Counted from the stretch's first letter, positions 49,001 to 57,224 are shown. The stretch is DNA of 64,000 nt from Halomarina pelagica (GCF_024228315.1 NZ_CP100454.1:2728001-2792000), one strand, 5' to 3'. Translations and numbers: made by a program. Notes: generated by a model not told the origin, from the letters alone.

Positions 49001-50907
49001 TCCGCGTACGGCGCGCCGGGGACGATCTCGCCCAGTGCCTCCTCCTCCTCGGGCGTGGGCTGGCGACCCGTTTCGAGGGGGTTCGGTCCAGTCGCGAGCG
49101 GCGAGTCCGGCGGCGGACTGCCGACCTCGTTGGGGATGAAGTCGGGGAAGCCCGGGATCGGCGAGTCTTCGGGGAGAATACCCCGCGGGAACGGCACCTC
49201 GTCGGGCACCGGGTCGTCCGCGATGGTCGTACTCGGCAGCGGCTGGAGGCCGCACTGCTCCTTGTCGAAGATGCGGAAACTTCCCCACATCCCCTCGCCG
49301 TAGTGGGGGAAGAGATGACAGTGAAAGAGGTTGTCGCCGGCGGTGCCGTGCGCGCCGCCCGCGCCGATCTCGAACGCCTCCTCGAACGTCATCTCGGGTC
49401 GCACCGTCTCGATGGGACCGGACGCCTCCGACCCCTGCGCCTCGCCGTGGGCCACGACGAAGTAGACGGGGTAGGCCGCGCCCAGCCCGATCGTCTGGGA
49501 GTCGATCGTGTCGGAGTCCGAGCGCCCGGGGATCGTCTTCCAGCGGTGGGCGTGGAGGTGGTGGACGTGGTTCTCCTCGGTGGACGCCCCGACCGCGACG
49601 AACTTCATCGGGTCGCCCTTGTAGACGGGGTAGGTGTTGTCGCCGCCGCCCGGGTCGCCGTTTATCCACGAGTTGTAGAAGAACTCCTCCAGGAGTTCGG
49701 GTTCCACGTCGAGTTCCTCGGCGCGGTCGGGATCGGCCCGCTGGCCCGTCGGATCCGCCCGGTAGTTGATCGCGTGGATCGTCTGCTCGTTGTCCGTCCC
49801 GGGGAAATCGACCCGCGGTTCGAGCCCCTCGGGTGTGTGGTAGTGGACGACGATCTCGCGGTAGCTCGTCCCGATGAACTCGGGGTCGTGGATGTCGGCC
49901 TGGACGCCGCTTCGGATCTCCCCGCCGGTGAACGGATCGGTCCAGGTCGCGCCCGCGGGCTCGACCATCATCGTCCCGAACAGGCTTCGGGCCAGCAGGT
50001 TCGCCTCCTGGGGTGGCTCCTCGGCGCTGTCCATGGCGGGGTTCGCGAGGTCGTAGAAGAAGTGGGGCCCCTGGTGGGCGGCGAACCAGCGGTAGGTGAT
50101 CGACTCGCCTGGCGCGACCGTCGTGTCCGCGTTGAACCCGACCTTCGCGCCGTCGGACTCCTGTACGTCGTAGGGCAGGCCCGTCTGGTGCATCGACGCG
50201 TGGCGATCGAGGTGATTGATGAACTCGATCTCGACGATGTCGCCCTCGTTGGCGCGGATGACGAGCGGGCGCAGCACCGACGTGTCGATGCCGTCGTCGT
50301 GCGGATCGCCCGCGGGGTGGTCGTCACCGCCGTGATGGTGGGTCCCTCGCTCGTGGTCGTGCCCGCCGTCCTTTCGGTGGCGGTGGTGCTGGTCGGCCCC
50401 GTCGGGGTGGTGGTGATCGTGATCGGCTCCCTTCGGGTGCTGGTGGTGCTTGTGGTGGTCGATGTCGATGTGGGCGGTGTCCTCGCACTGCTCCTTGGCG
50501 TCGGAGCCCGAGTAGAAGTCGACGCGCTGTTCGTCGCCGTCGATCGCCTCGAACGCGTCGTTCGGGAACGTTCCAGAGGCCTTGCGCGCGGCCTTCAGGT
50601 CCTCGTCGAGGACGTACATCGCCCCCTTCGGCTGGTGGAGGCCGAACTGGTTGTACGGAATGTCTACCTCGATGGCGTGGACCGTGAACTTCCGGACCTT
50701 TCCGTCTTTCTTCGGTTCGTCGGGGACGTGTCTCTCGTCGCCGTCGAGGACGCCGAACGCGCCGCCGCCGAGGGCCATCCCCGACGCGAGCGCGCCGCTT
50801 CCTGCTAAGAACGATCGCCGCGTCGCCTGGAGGGAGCCCCGCGCTCCCCCCTCGATGCCGCCGTCCGGTGACACGCTATCGCTCCGGTCCGCTTCGTCTT
50901 TTGTCAT
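46045..50907 (-). CDS. Giant six-domain multicopper oxidase with permuted copper motifs
   Basis: A 1620-residue Tat-exported protein (ATRRSFLAGSG, twin Arg at 30-31). It has three tandem two-cupredoxin units (about 65-580, 650-1060, 1085-1530). Copper motifs are H447-x2-H450-L-H452-A-H454, H529-C530-H531-x3-H535-x4-M540, H729-P-H731 and H774-D-H776. Together they give one type 1 and one trinuclear site, with motifs 3 and 4 in domain 2 and motifs 1 and 2 in domain 3. Domains 4-6 lack the HCH motif. Residues about 145-205 are His-rich (about 19 His). The tail (about 1535-1580, DLTGSGTNDLVIGVPRSD) resembles an FG-GAP repeat. It is similar in plan to MnxG/MofA-type manganese oxidases; substrate not proven. 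Confidence 0.88.
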   Translation of the reverse strand: MTKDEADRSDSVSPDGGIEGGARGSLQATRRSFLAGSGALASGMALGGGAFGVLDGDERHVPDEPKKDGKVRKFTVHAIEVDIPYNQFGLHQPKGAMYVLDEDLKAARKASGTFPNDAFEAIDGDEQRVDFYSGSDAKEQCEDTAHIDIDHHKHHQHPKGADHDHHHPDGADQHHRHRKDGGHDHERGTHHHGGDDHPAGDPHDDGIDTSVLRPLVIRANEGDIVEIEFINHLDRHASMHQTGLPYDVQESDGAKVGFNADTTVAPGESITYRWFAAHQGPHFFYDLANPAMDSAEEPPQEANLLARSLFGTMMVEPAGATWTDPFTGGEIRSGVQADIHDPEFIGTSYREIVVHYHTPEGLEPRVDFPGTDNEQTIHAINYRADPTGQRADPDRAEELDVEPELLEEFFYNSWINGDPGGGDNTYPVYKGDPMKFVAVGASTEENHVHHLHAHRWKTIPGRSDSDTIDSQTIGLGAAYPVYFVVAHGEAQGSEASGPIETVRPEMTFEEAFEIGAGGAHGTAGDNLFHCHLFPHYGEGMWGSFRIFDKEQCGLQPLPSTTIADDPVPDEVPFPRGILPEDSPIPGFPDFIPNEVGSPPPDSPLATGPNPLETGRQPTPEEEEALGEIVPGAPYADPCDPWIDNTKFGGPPAGKDAPVSEFTIVALPADVVYNDNGDHDPDGIVYALEEDAEAIRTGEMNPEPLFIRANVGDCVEITLKNETERPVSIHPHFVSFDLLGSDSLANGYNYDQDTEPGQQRSYRWYADEEGPIYFHDHIFGIDDVMHGEFCALIVEPEGSEYLDPYSGEPIESGAQAIIKTPKGKDDFREFCLHLHDFAQLVDRDGEFINDEEEHNENAGTMAINLRNAPVYQRGDPDPAYSFSSAVHGDPPTPLLEAYSNDPIRIRLIQGAWEEQHNFQIHGRFFETEGLAREDTVSNIIGTSEQFTFFVDPHDAEHETDFDRMDNPFGLPIQDYLYGTGIIDDRWTGMWGIHRVFDAKTPHLKPLPDRGPPKGKKITKKDLKRMGHFAPFLGLKRLERLGQRAKLLYDEDDCRAFPPDKDARQNRNVGEVPPKAPDPGDPCPDDARVRRFDVTAFQTEIEFNEYGDHDPFGIVYALDEHVEDIKCGDRPAEPLVIRANEGDCIEINLTNELPCDLDDDHAHPLMRIEQPWDPSSRISLHALHTDYDVNGSDGATVGFNFDQTVAPGETITYRWSPHENHPFVALWDTADLRSHRHHGAFGALAVEPPGATWLDPRTAEPAPTGDSVMLKNPDGSDRREFTLQMSDARFIINENDPDNCVVPPGPDTENPDAPCNQIGDREDQGYPAINNRSEPFIRRFENNPAQHLVFDSETHGDPATPIPRALLGDEVRFLVGKLSDKARGLSFHISEHQWRRFTDVADSPIIGVDDKFTVGSAEFLDMVSGAGGLAESTGDFLYGELKERRRLEGGFWGIFRVRKNPAEFETPIHPLPEMAKKMGLTPDERPGWNVLRTDLTGSGTNDLVIGVPRSDLAGVDAGAVYVFENGAGRNVTDLSTADGVFVGEPGERAGISLATTEPPDGEDALAALVVETEGDTTYTVPAGRGLREALADVPWEGLGPMLTNATNTSISVVAGLPEVSTT

Positions 50908-50916
50908 AGCTCACGC

Positions 50917-50939
50917 AATTACACCCGACAGGGTGAATT
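50917..50939. promoter_or_regulatory. Palindromic operator candidate of the multicopper oxidase gene
   Basis: An inverted repeat AATT-A-CACCC-GACA-GGGTG-AATT covers 50917-50939, with two 9-base half-sites apart from one extra A. It lies between the TATA box (50941-50948) and the start codon (50907), where a bound repressor would block polymerase entry. This suggests regulated, perhaps metal-responsive, expression (inference). Confidence 0.55.
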
Positions 50940-50940
50940 A

Positions 50941-50948
50941 GTTATAAA
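50941..50948 (-). promoter_or_regulatory. TATA box of the multicopper oxidase gene
   Basis: The minus strand reads CATTTATAACTAATTC across 50935-50950, with TTTATAAC at 50941-50948. It is 34 nt from ATG 50907, giving a transcription start near 50917-50920 and a leader of about 10 nt. Confidence 0.6.
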
Positions 50949-51424
50949 TGAAGTTATACACCTGAGTGTCCAGTTAATCTGGAGTACAGAGGATCCTCAA
51001 TCACTCGATTCGTGGCGTTTCAGTGCCTCTTACCTGTCGAACGGCGACACAGAATCGTCGAGGGAGGTGACACGAACCGCGACACGTTCCAGAATCCCTG
51101 CTAAGTTCATTTTACCGAGTAGTAGTCGGAGAACCGAAACTCGACTGGCTCTGTAAGACAGCGGATCGGAACGAAAACCCTCGAACGAGCGTTCTCCACC
51201 CTCTCAACCGGGAACGCGGCGATACGGAGACGTCGTCGGGGCTGAATGTATCGATAAAGGTAACAGATAGATCCGTTTAACCGTCGTTATACCTCGGCGA
51301 GGCGGTGACGGTCACCGCTCTCTGACCGAACGGGTGTCACGAGGGTCACGGCGTCGGGTTCGTCCCACCCTCGCGGCGGACGCCGTCCGCGACGCTTTTG
51401 CGGCCCCTCCGAGTACGCCACCCC
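50949..51424. other. Gene-free AT-richer stretch
   Basis: About 480 bp between the divergent multicopper oxidase and NAD-kinase-family genes have lower GC than their surroundings and no credible reading frame on either strand. I see no tRNA, repeat array or insertion-sequence end. The left part has a second TATA-like GTTATACACC (50952-50961). The segment could hide a regulatory RNA, but nothing in it proves one. Confidence 0.5.
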
Positions 51425-52492
51425 GTGAGACGCATCGGGTTCGTGCTCAACCCCATCGCGGGGATGGGCGGCCGGGTCGGGCTGAAGGGGACGGACGGGA
51501 AGGTCGAGGAGGCGCTGGCGCGCGGCGCGGAGGCGCGGGCACCCGATCGCGCGCGGGAGGCCCTCGATGGCCTGTTCGAGCGCGACCGGACCGTCGACCT
51601 CCTCGCCTACGGCGATCCGATGGGTGCATCCGAGGCGCGTGCCGCGGGGTTCGACCCGACGGTCGTCGGCCGCCCGGACGGCGAGGAGACGGGCGCGTCC
51701 GACACCCGGGCGGCCGTCGCGGCGTTCCTGGAGGCGGGCGTCGACCTCGTGCTGTTCGTCGGCGGGGACGGCACCGCCGTGGACGTGGCCGAGACGATCG
51801 AGTCCGCCGGCGTCGAGACGCCGATGCTCGGCGTCCCGGCCGGGGTGAAGGTCTACTCCTCGGTCTTCGCGGTGACCCCGCGGGCCGCGGGGCGGATCGC
51901 CGCCACCTACGAGCGGGTCGAAGCCCGCGAGGTCAACGACATCGACGAGGACGACTACCGCGAGGGGGAGGTCCACACCGAACTGAAGGCCGTCGTCTCG
52001 GTCCCGGTCGCCGAGGAGGTACAGGCGGGAAAGCAACTGGGCGGCGGGAGCGTCGAGTCGCTCGCGGCGGGCGTCGCGGAGGACGTCGAACCGGGGACGA
52101 CCTACGTGTTCGGCCCGGGGAGCACCGTCGGCGCGATCGAGCGCGAACTCGGCTTCGAGGGGTCGCCGCTCGGCGTGGACGTCTGGCGGGACGGGGAGGT
52201 GCTCGTCCGCGACGGCGGGGAGCGCGAGATACTCGACGCGCTCTCCGAGCGTAACGTCGTCGTCGTCTCGCCCATCGGCGGACAGGGGTTCGTCTTCGGG
52301 CGGGGTAACCAGCAGCTCTCGCCCGCGGTGCTCCGTCGGTCGGACGTGCTAATCGTCGCCTCGCGGTCGAAACTCGACGGGATCGGCGTCCTGCGGGCGG
52401 ACACCGGCGACCCCGACCTCGACGAGGAACTCCGGGGCTGGCACCGCGTGCGAACCGGCCGATTCGAGCGGCGACTCGTGGAACTCGTGTGA
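51425..52492 (+). CDS. ATP-NAD kinase family protein (intact GGDGT)
   Basis: A 355-residue protein of the ATP-NAD/AcoX kinase family. VRRIGFVLNPIAGMGGRVGL starts it, and G113-G-D-G-T117 (LVLFVGGDGTAVD) is the phosphate-binding catalytic motif. GVPAGVKVYSSVFAVTP and FGPGSTVGAIEREL are further conserved blocks. This is the longer archaeal type, distinct from canonical NadK. Substrate (NAD or another diphosphate) is not certain. GTG 51425 is chosen because it starts directly at strand 1. It complements the degenerate paralogue at 8945-9718. Confidence 0.85.
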   Translation: MRRIGFVLNPIAGMGGRVGLKGTDGKVEEALARGAEARAPDRAREALDGLFERDRTVDLLAYGDPMGASEARAAGFDPTVVGRPDGEETGASDTRAAVAAFLEAGVDLVLFVGGDGTAVDVAETIESAGVETPMLGVPAGVKVYSSVFAVTPRAAGRIAATYERVEAREVNDIDEDDYREGEVHTELKAVVSVPVAEEVQAGKQLGGGSVESLAAGVAEDVEPGTTYVFGPGSTVGAIERELGFEGSPLGVDVWRDGEVLVRDGGEREILDALSERNVVVVSPIGGQGFVFGRGNQQLSPAVLRRSDVLIVASRSKLDGIGVLRADTGDPDLDEELRGWHRVRTGRFERRLVELV

Positions 52493-52594
52493 ACCGTCTC
52501 GACGGTCGTGTGAGTGACTATCAGTATTATACTCGACTGTTAGATTAGCCATGTTGAGATATCCTTAAGGGCGTTCGGGGCGCTATCCGAGTGC

Positions 52595-53629
52595 ATGGAA
52601 ACGCGGAAGGTCCAGCGGCTGGGTCCCTCGACGCTGGCGATGACGCTACCGGCGGAGTGGGCGAAGCAGTACAACGTGGAGAAGGGCGACGAGGTCTCGA
52701 TCCGCATCGGCGGCAAGGGGATGCTCACGGTGATGCCCGAGTCCGTCCAGCGCGAGGAGAGCGAGGCGATCATCCACGCGGGGAGCCTCGACGCCGACGC
52801 CGTCGAGCGGGCCATCATCGCCCAGTACGTCCTCGGGCGGCGGGTCATCCACGTGGAGGCCCCGGATGGCGAGACGCTCGACAGCGCGCACATCAACGCG
52901 GTCTACAACGCCGAGACGCAACTGATGGGCCTCGGCGTCATCGAGGAGACGCCCGACCGCATCGCCATCCGGTGCTCGGTCGACCCGGAGGACTTCACGC
53001 TCGACAACCTGCTCGAACGTCTCGAAGCGACGGGCCAGACGATGCGCAACGAGGCGATCCGCGCGCTCGCCCACGGCAACCCCGACCTCGCCCAGCGCGC
53101 GCTCAACCGCGAGCGGCAGGCGAACAAGATCTTCGTCCTCCTGCTTCGCCTCATCTTCACCGCCTTCCAGAACCCGAACCTGACGAACGCCCTGGGGCTC
53201 GACGACGGCTTCGCGCTCATCGGCTACCGCTCGATCGCCAAGAACCTCGAACTCACCGCCGACAACGCGGAGGACATCGCCGAGATCGCGCTCAACGCCG
53301 AGGGCCACGAGCTGAAAGTCGACCAGCCGACGATGCGGAAGATCCGCGAGTTCACCGACCAGGTGAACGAGATCACCGAGAAGGGCGTGATCTGCGCGGT
53401 CGAACGCGACTACGACACGGCGATCGAGGTGCGCCGCCTGTTCGCCGAGATCAGAGACCGCGAGAAGGAGATCCTGAGCGAACTGCCCGAGATGCCGAAC
53501 GAGGACCTGCTCGAGGTGCGCGAGGTGCTCGTCAGCCTCCAGCAGACCGCCCAGTACGCCGTCCGCAACGCCGAGATCGCCACGAACCTCGCGCTCAACG
53601 CCGAGAGCGAGCACACGACGATCCGGTAG
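52595..53629 (+). CDS. PhoU-domain regulator with N-terminal AbrB domain
   Basis: A 344-residue protein. Residues 1-45 (METRKVQRLGPSTLAMTLPA onward, ending GDEVSIRIGGKGMLTV) form an AbrB/SpoVT hairpin DNA-binding domain. The rest contains two PhoU-like helical bundles (SLDADAVERAIIAQYVLGRR; NEAIRALAHGNPDLAQRALNRE). Archaeal members are thought to regulate phosphate uptake genes. No pst genes are adjacent. TATA-like elements (CAGTATTATACTCG, about 52520) lie upstream. Confidence 0.9.
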   Translation: METRKVQRLGPSTLAMTLPAEWAKQYNVEKGDEVSIRIGGKGMLTVMPESVQREESEAIIHAGSLDADAVERAIIAQYVLGRRVIHVEAPDGETLDSAHINAVYNAETQLMGLGVIEETPDRIAIRCSVDPEDFTLDNLLERLEATGQTMRNEAIRALAHGNPDLAQRALNRERQANKIFVLLLRLIFTAFQNPNLTNALGLDDGFALIGYRSIAKNLELTADNAEDIAEIALNAEGHELKVDQPTMRKIREFTDQVNEITEKGVICAVERDYDTAIEVRRLFAEIRDREKEILSELPEMPNEDLLEVREVLVSLQQTAQYAVRNAEIATNLALNAESEHTTIR

Positions 53630-53651
53630 GTCAGTCGGCCACTCTTCTCGC

Positions 53652-53730
53652 CCCGTCTCCCTTCTTCCTTCTCCCTTCTCCCGTCTCCCGTCTCCCTTCT
53701 CCCTTCTCCCGTCTCCCTTCTCCCGTCTCC
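53652..53730. repeat. Pyrimidine tandem repeat (CTCCCTT/CTCCCGT)
   Basis: About eleven imperfect 7-bp units, CTCCCTT or CTCCCGT, follow the PhoU gene stop. One strand is pyrimidine apart from scattered G. It may help terminate the PhoU transcript or form triplex-like structure (inference). The gap 53630-53809 has no gene. Confidence 0.8.
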
Positions 53731-53809
53731 GCACACATGGATCTCCGAGCGCGGTTCGCGGTCGGAGCCGGGGCGCTCGGGGAAAAAGCGCACGAGCGGT
53801 GCCGGCGCG

Positions 53810-55009
53810 TCAGTTTCCGGCGCGTGCGGGGGAGAGCGCCGAGAGGAGGCCGCCGTCGTCGCCGTCGCCACCGTCAGTACCGTCGTCCGTCGGCGAGGAG
53901 CCGTCGTCCGGTTCGTCGGTGGGCGCGGACGACGCGCTCCCGTTCGATTCCGAGGGGGTCGCGGCGGACGAGTCCCCGTCCCCCTCGCCGGCGTCTGATC
54001 CCCCTGCGGTCGTTCGGTTCACGCCGCCCTCCGCCGAGGCGTTCGCTTCGGCCCCGTCGGCGGCGTCCTTCGTCCCGAAGACGTCCGTCTCGATCGTCTT
54101 CTCGTACGTCAGGCTATCGAGCGGGAGACGGATCGTCGCGCCGGAGGGCAGTTCGAGAGTCGCGTAGAAGTCGATGCGGAGGTCGGTCACCTGGTTCCGT
54201 TCGAGGTGCGAGACCCACCACTCGTCGAGGCGGGCGTTCCGGATGGCCGTCGTCGCGTCGATCGCCTCCTCGGTTCCCGGCTCGATCACGTGCGAGCGTT
54301 CGCTCGCCCCGCTCCCCACGGGGACGTCGTTCATCGTCACCTCGTATCCGATCTCGGTGAGCACGTAGGGCGAGGCGTTGGGGTTGTAGACGACGAACTG
54401 CGTCTCGATCGGCGTCCGCTCGTCGGTCACCGCGCCCCACCGCGCGTCCGTCTCGCGGACGATCAGCACCGGATCGGGCGCGAGCGGGGAGTCGGCGCGA
54501 ACCGGCCGGTCCTCCGTCGAGCGGAACTGGCCGATCACGTCGGTCTCCACCGTGCGCTCCTGCGGGACGGCGAACGTCCGCCCGAGGAGCGAGGAGTGCA
54601 CCCGCGCGTCGACGCGGACGCGCGTCGTCTCGCCGTTCCGGACGTGCGTCACCCACCAGTCCGGAATCCGCCGGTTGTCCATCGACGTGACGAACGAGAG
54701 GGTCGCGTTCCCGGACTCGACGTGGACGCCATCCTTCTCGCCGCTCGCCAGGACGACCCCGTTCATCGCCACCGTGTAGTTCACCGTCGTCCCGCCGAGT
54801 CGGACGCCGATCGGGTTCGGGTTCCGGACGTGCAGGTCGGTGTGAACGACCGTCCGCGACTCGTTGACCGCGCCGAAGCGATTCTCGACGCCAGTGACGG
54901 ACGGTGCGCCGACGACGCCGGTGACCAGCGCCCCGCCCACGCTCGCGGCGAGCACGAGCGCGACCGCCGCGACGACGCGAAGCCGCGACGCGAACAGTTC
55001 GCGTACCAT
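53810..55009 (-). CDS. LEA type 2 (WHy-domain) exported protein
   Basis: A 399-residue protein with an N-terminal membrane helix (VVAAVALVLAASVGGALVTG). Two WHy-type beta domains follow (about 55-170, TDLHVRNPNPIGVRLGGTTV; 200-310, TQFVVYNPNASPYVLTEIGY). The C-terminus (315-390) is an acidic Ser/Gly/Asp/Thr-rich tail. RIPDWWVTHVRNG and RLDEWWVSHLERN occupy equal places in the two repeats, showing internal duplication. WHy proteins relate to stress or desiccation tolerance. The extracytoplasmic side is likely. Confidence 0.85.
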   Translation of the reverse strand: MVRELFASRLRVVAAVALVLAASVGGALVTGVVGAPSVTGVENRFGAVNESRTVVHTDLHVRNPNPIGVRLGGTTVNYTVAMNGVVLASGEKDGVHVESGNATLSFVTSMDNRRIPDWWVTHVRNGETTRVRVDARVHSSLLGRTFAVPQERTVETDVIGQFRSTEDRPVRADSPLAPDPVLIVRETDARWGAVTDERTPIETQFVVYNPNASPYVLTEIGYEVTMNDVPVGSGASERSHVIEPGTEEAIDATTAIRNARLDEWWVSHLERNQVTDLRIDFYATLELPSGATIRLPLDSLTYEKTIETDVFGTKDAADGAEANASAEGGVNRTTAGGSDAGEGDGDSSAATPSESNGSASSAPTDEPDDGSSPTDDGTDGGDGDDGGLLSALSPARAGN

Positions 55010-55042
55010 GCGGTGAGGACTCGGCCGGAGACGTATAGCTCT

Positions 55043-56146
55043 TCAGTACTGTTCCAACACGATAGAGTACACCGTTTCGAGAATGTTCACGGCGTGCTCC
55101 ACGCTCACGCGCTCGCGAGTGGCGAGACAGGAGGCGCGGAGTCGGTCGCGTTCGTCGAGCGTCCGTCGGATGGCGCGCCGGAAGCCGTCGACGTCCCCGG
55201 GCTGGTAGTGGTATCCGGTCGAACCCTCCTCGATGGTATCGGCGAGCGCTCCCTCGTCCACCCCGACGACGGGCGTTCCGCAGACGTTGGCCTCCAGCGC
55301 GACCAGCCCCTGCGTCTCGACCGGGCTGGGGAAGACGAACACGTCGAGCGCGGAGTAGAAGCCGGGGAGTTCGTCGCGGTCGAGGAAGCCGAGGAAACGC
55401 ACGTCGGCGTCCGACTCGGCCGCGCGCGATTCGAGCATCGGCCGCGCGGGGCCGTCGCCGCCGAAGACGACCGGGATGTCGAGGCCCTCGGCGGCGGCGA
55501 TCACGTCCTGCAGGCGCTTCTCCTGGCCGTGGCGGCCCGTGTAGCCGAGGAGCGGGCCGTCGGGGAGGTCGTACTTCGCGCGGAAGGCGTCGCCGTCTGC
55601 GGGGGCGAACCGCTCGACGTCGATGCCGTTCGGGACGACGGTGACGGGGGCGGAGACGCCGCGCTCGATCAGCCTCGCCCGGGCGCTCTGGCTCGGCGTG
55701 ACGACGTGGTCCGCGCGGTTGAGGTAGGCGGTCTCGTAGTCGTTGGCGGCGCGCGAGACGACCCTCGCGAGGTGACTGTCGAAGAGGTAGTCGGCGTACT
55801 CGGAGGTGGGCGTGTGAAAGGAGACGACGAACGGGAGGTCGCGCCGCCGCGAGAGGCGATACCCGGCCAGTCCGACCCCGAAGGGGGTGTGCGAGTGAAC
55901 GAGGTCCACGTCGCGCACCGCGCTCGGGATCCGAGGGAGGCCCACGTGGAAGCCGTCGTAGAAGGGAAAGGGGAGGCTGAAGACGGGGTACTCGCCGGTC
56001 CTCGGCGCGTGGTCGCTCCTCGGGTAGACCACGTCCATCCGCCCCCCGCGGCGACGCCAGCGGTCGCTCCACGTCTCGATGGTGTAGGTCACGCCGTTCA
56101 CCGTCGGGAGGTACGTGTCGGTGAAGACGGCCACGTCCGGTCGCAT
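55043..56146 (-). CDS. GT4-family glycosyltransferase (GPI/mannosyl type)
   Basis: A 367-residue GT-B glycosyltransferase. N-terminal VAVFTDTYLPTVNGVTYTIE is characteristic of GT4 enzymes acting on diacylglycerol or mannosyl lipids, and VHSHTPFGVGLAGYRL and VVPNGIDVERFAP follow. The C-terminal acidic motif is SPVETQGLVALEANVCGTPV (Glu-x7-Glu). ATG 56146 (MRPDVAVFTD) is chosen. It lies 25 bp downstream of another GT4 gene, suggesting a two-step glycolipid or glycan pathway. Confidence 0.9.
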   Translation of the reverse strand: MRPDVAVFTDTYLPTVNGVTYTIETWSDRWRRRGGRMDVVYPRSDHAPRTGEYPVFSLPFPFYDGFHVGLPRIPSAVRDVDLVHSHTPFGVGLAGYRLSRRRDLPFVVSFHTPTSEYADYLFDSHLARVVSRAANDYETAYLNRADHVVTPSQSARARLIERGVSAPVTVVPNGIDVERFAPADGDAFRAKYDLPDGPLLGYTGRHGQEKRLQDVIAAAEGLDIPVVFGGDGPARPMLESRAAESDADVRFLGFLDRDELPGFYSALDVFVFPSPVETQGLVALEANVCGTPVVGVDEGALADTIEEGSTGYHYQPGDVDGFRRAIRRTLDERDRLRASCLATRERVSVEHAVNILETVYSIVLEQY

Positions 56147-56171
56147 TTCACGAGAGTCCACCGCCCTGGGG

Positions 56172-57224
56172 TTAATCGTTTGTGACTCTCCGGTAGGCGG
56201 CCGTGAGTTCCTCGCCCACCCGGTCGAGGCCGTGCTCGGCCGCGGTCTCGCGGGCGTTCTCGCCGAGGCGCTCGCGCAGGTCGGGGTCGCTCGCGAGCCG
56301 ATCGAGCGCCGCGCGGAACTCCGCCCGCGTCTCGCACAGCAAGCAGTCCTCGCCGTCGGTGTAGAACTCGCGGAAGACGGGGAGGTCGCGGAGGACGACC
56401 GCCTTCCCGCAGGCCATCGCCTCCAGGACGACGATCCCCTGGTTCTCGACCTTCGCCGGGAAGCAGAACACGTCGCCGGCGGCGAACGCGCCGCGCTTGT
56501 CGTCCACCCAGCCGGTGAAGGTGACGTTCTCCGGGGGGTCGCGCGTCCACCGCCGGACGGTCGGGCTCGCCTGCGGCCCGGTGTCGTAGGTCCCGAACCA
56601 GGCGAAGTCGTAGTCGGTCGCCTCGGCGAGCCGGCAGAAGTCCGTCAACCCCTTGCGCTCGAAGACGTTGCCGAGCGCGAAGACAACCATCCCCTCCAGG
56701 TCGTAGCGCGCCCGGTACTCCCCGCGGAGGGCCTCGAAGCCCGCCAGCGACTCGAGGTCCACACCGTTGGAGATGGGTCTGATCGGCGCGTCCACGGGGT
56801 AGGACTCGAGCACCCGCTTCGTGTACTCACTCGGGCACAGCACGAGGTCGGCCCGCGAGTAGAACCACCGGAGGTAGCGACGGAGCGGGGGTCCCACCGC
56901 GGTCGAACCGCGGAAGCTCTCGGCGAAGTCCTCGCTCGTGACGTGCGCGTGGAGGACGAGGGGGAGGTCGTTCCGCCGGGCGTGTCGGGCGACCGCGACC
57001 GACCCCGGCCCGACGACGTTGCAGTGCGCGAGGTCGAACTCGTCGAACGCGCCGTCCCCGACGAGCGCGTGAGAGAGCGCCCGCCCCGGCGTCCCCCCAC
57101 GCCAGGGCGAGACGAGCAGTTCCACGTCGGTGTCGGCGAGCGCCTTCCGCTGGTGGGCGACGGAGGTGCCGATCCCGCTCCTGGCGAGGGGGGATTCGAG
57201 TTCGAGGTAGTGACAGACGCGCAT
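56172..57224 (-). CDS. GT4-family glycosyltransferase
   Basis: A 350-residue GT-B glycosyltransferase starting MRVCHYLELESPLARSGIGT. Domain landmarks are LVLHAHVTSEDFAESFRG, RPISNGVDLESLAGF, GMVVFALGNVFERKGL and AKVENQGIVVLEAMACGKAV, with the donor-site Glu-x7-Glu. Acceptor and donor are unknown. The gene is first in the pair with the 55043-56146 enzyme and diverges from rnp4. Confidence 0.9.
   Translation of the reverse strand: MRVCHYLELESPLARSGIGTSVAHQRKALADTDVELLVSPWRGGTPGRALSHALVGDGAFDEFDLAHCNVVGPGSVAVARHARRNDLPLVLHAHVTSEDFAESFRGSTAVGPPLRRYLRWFYSRADLVLCPSEYTKRVLESYPVDAPIRPISNGVDLESLAGFEALRGEYRARYDLEGMVVFALGNVFERKGLTDFCRLAEATDYDFAWFGTYDTGPQASPTVRRWTRDPPENVTFTGWVDDKRGAFAAGDVFCFPAKVENQGIVVLEAMACGKAVVLRDLPVFREFYTDGEDCLLCETRAEFRAALDRLASDPDLRERLGENARETAAEHGLDRVGEELTAAYRRVTND

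Noticed and set aside
48874-50808. A 644-codon plus-strand frame opposite the multicopper oxidase
   Set aside because: It consists of Val/Asp-rich repeats with no family features, and the opposite strand has complete oxidase motifs and a promoter.
50949-51424. An insertion-sequence remnant in the AT-richer gap
   Set aside because: I found no terminal inverted repeats, target duplications or transposase-like residues in any frame.
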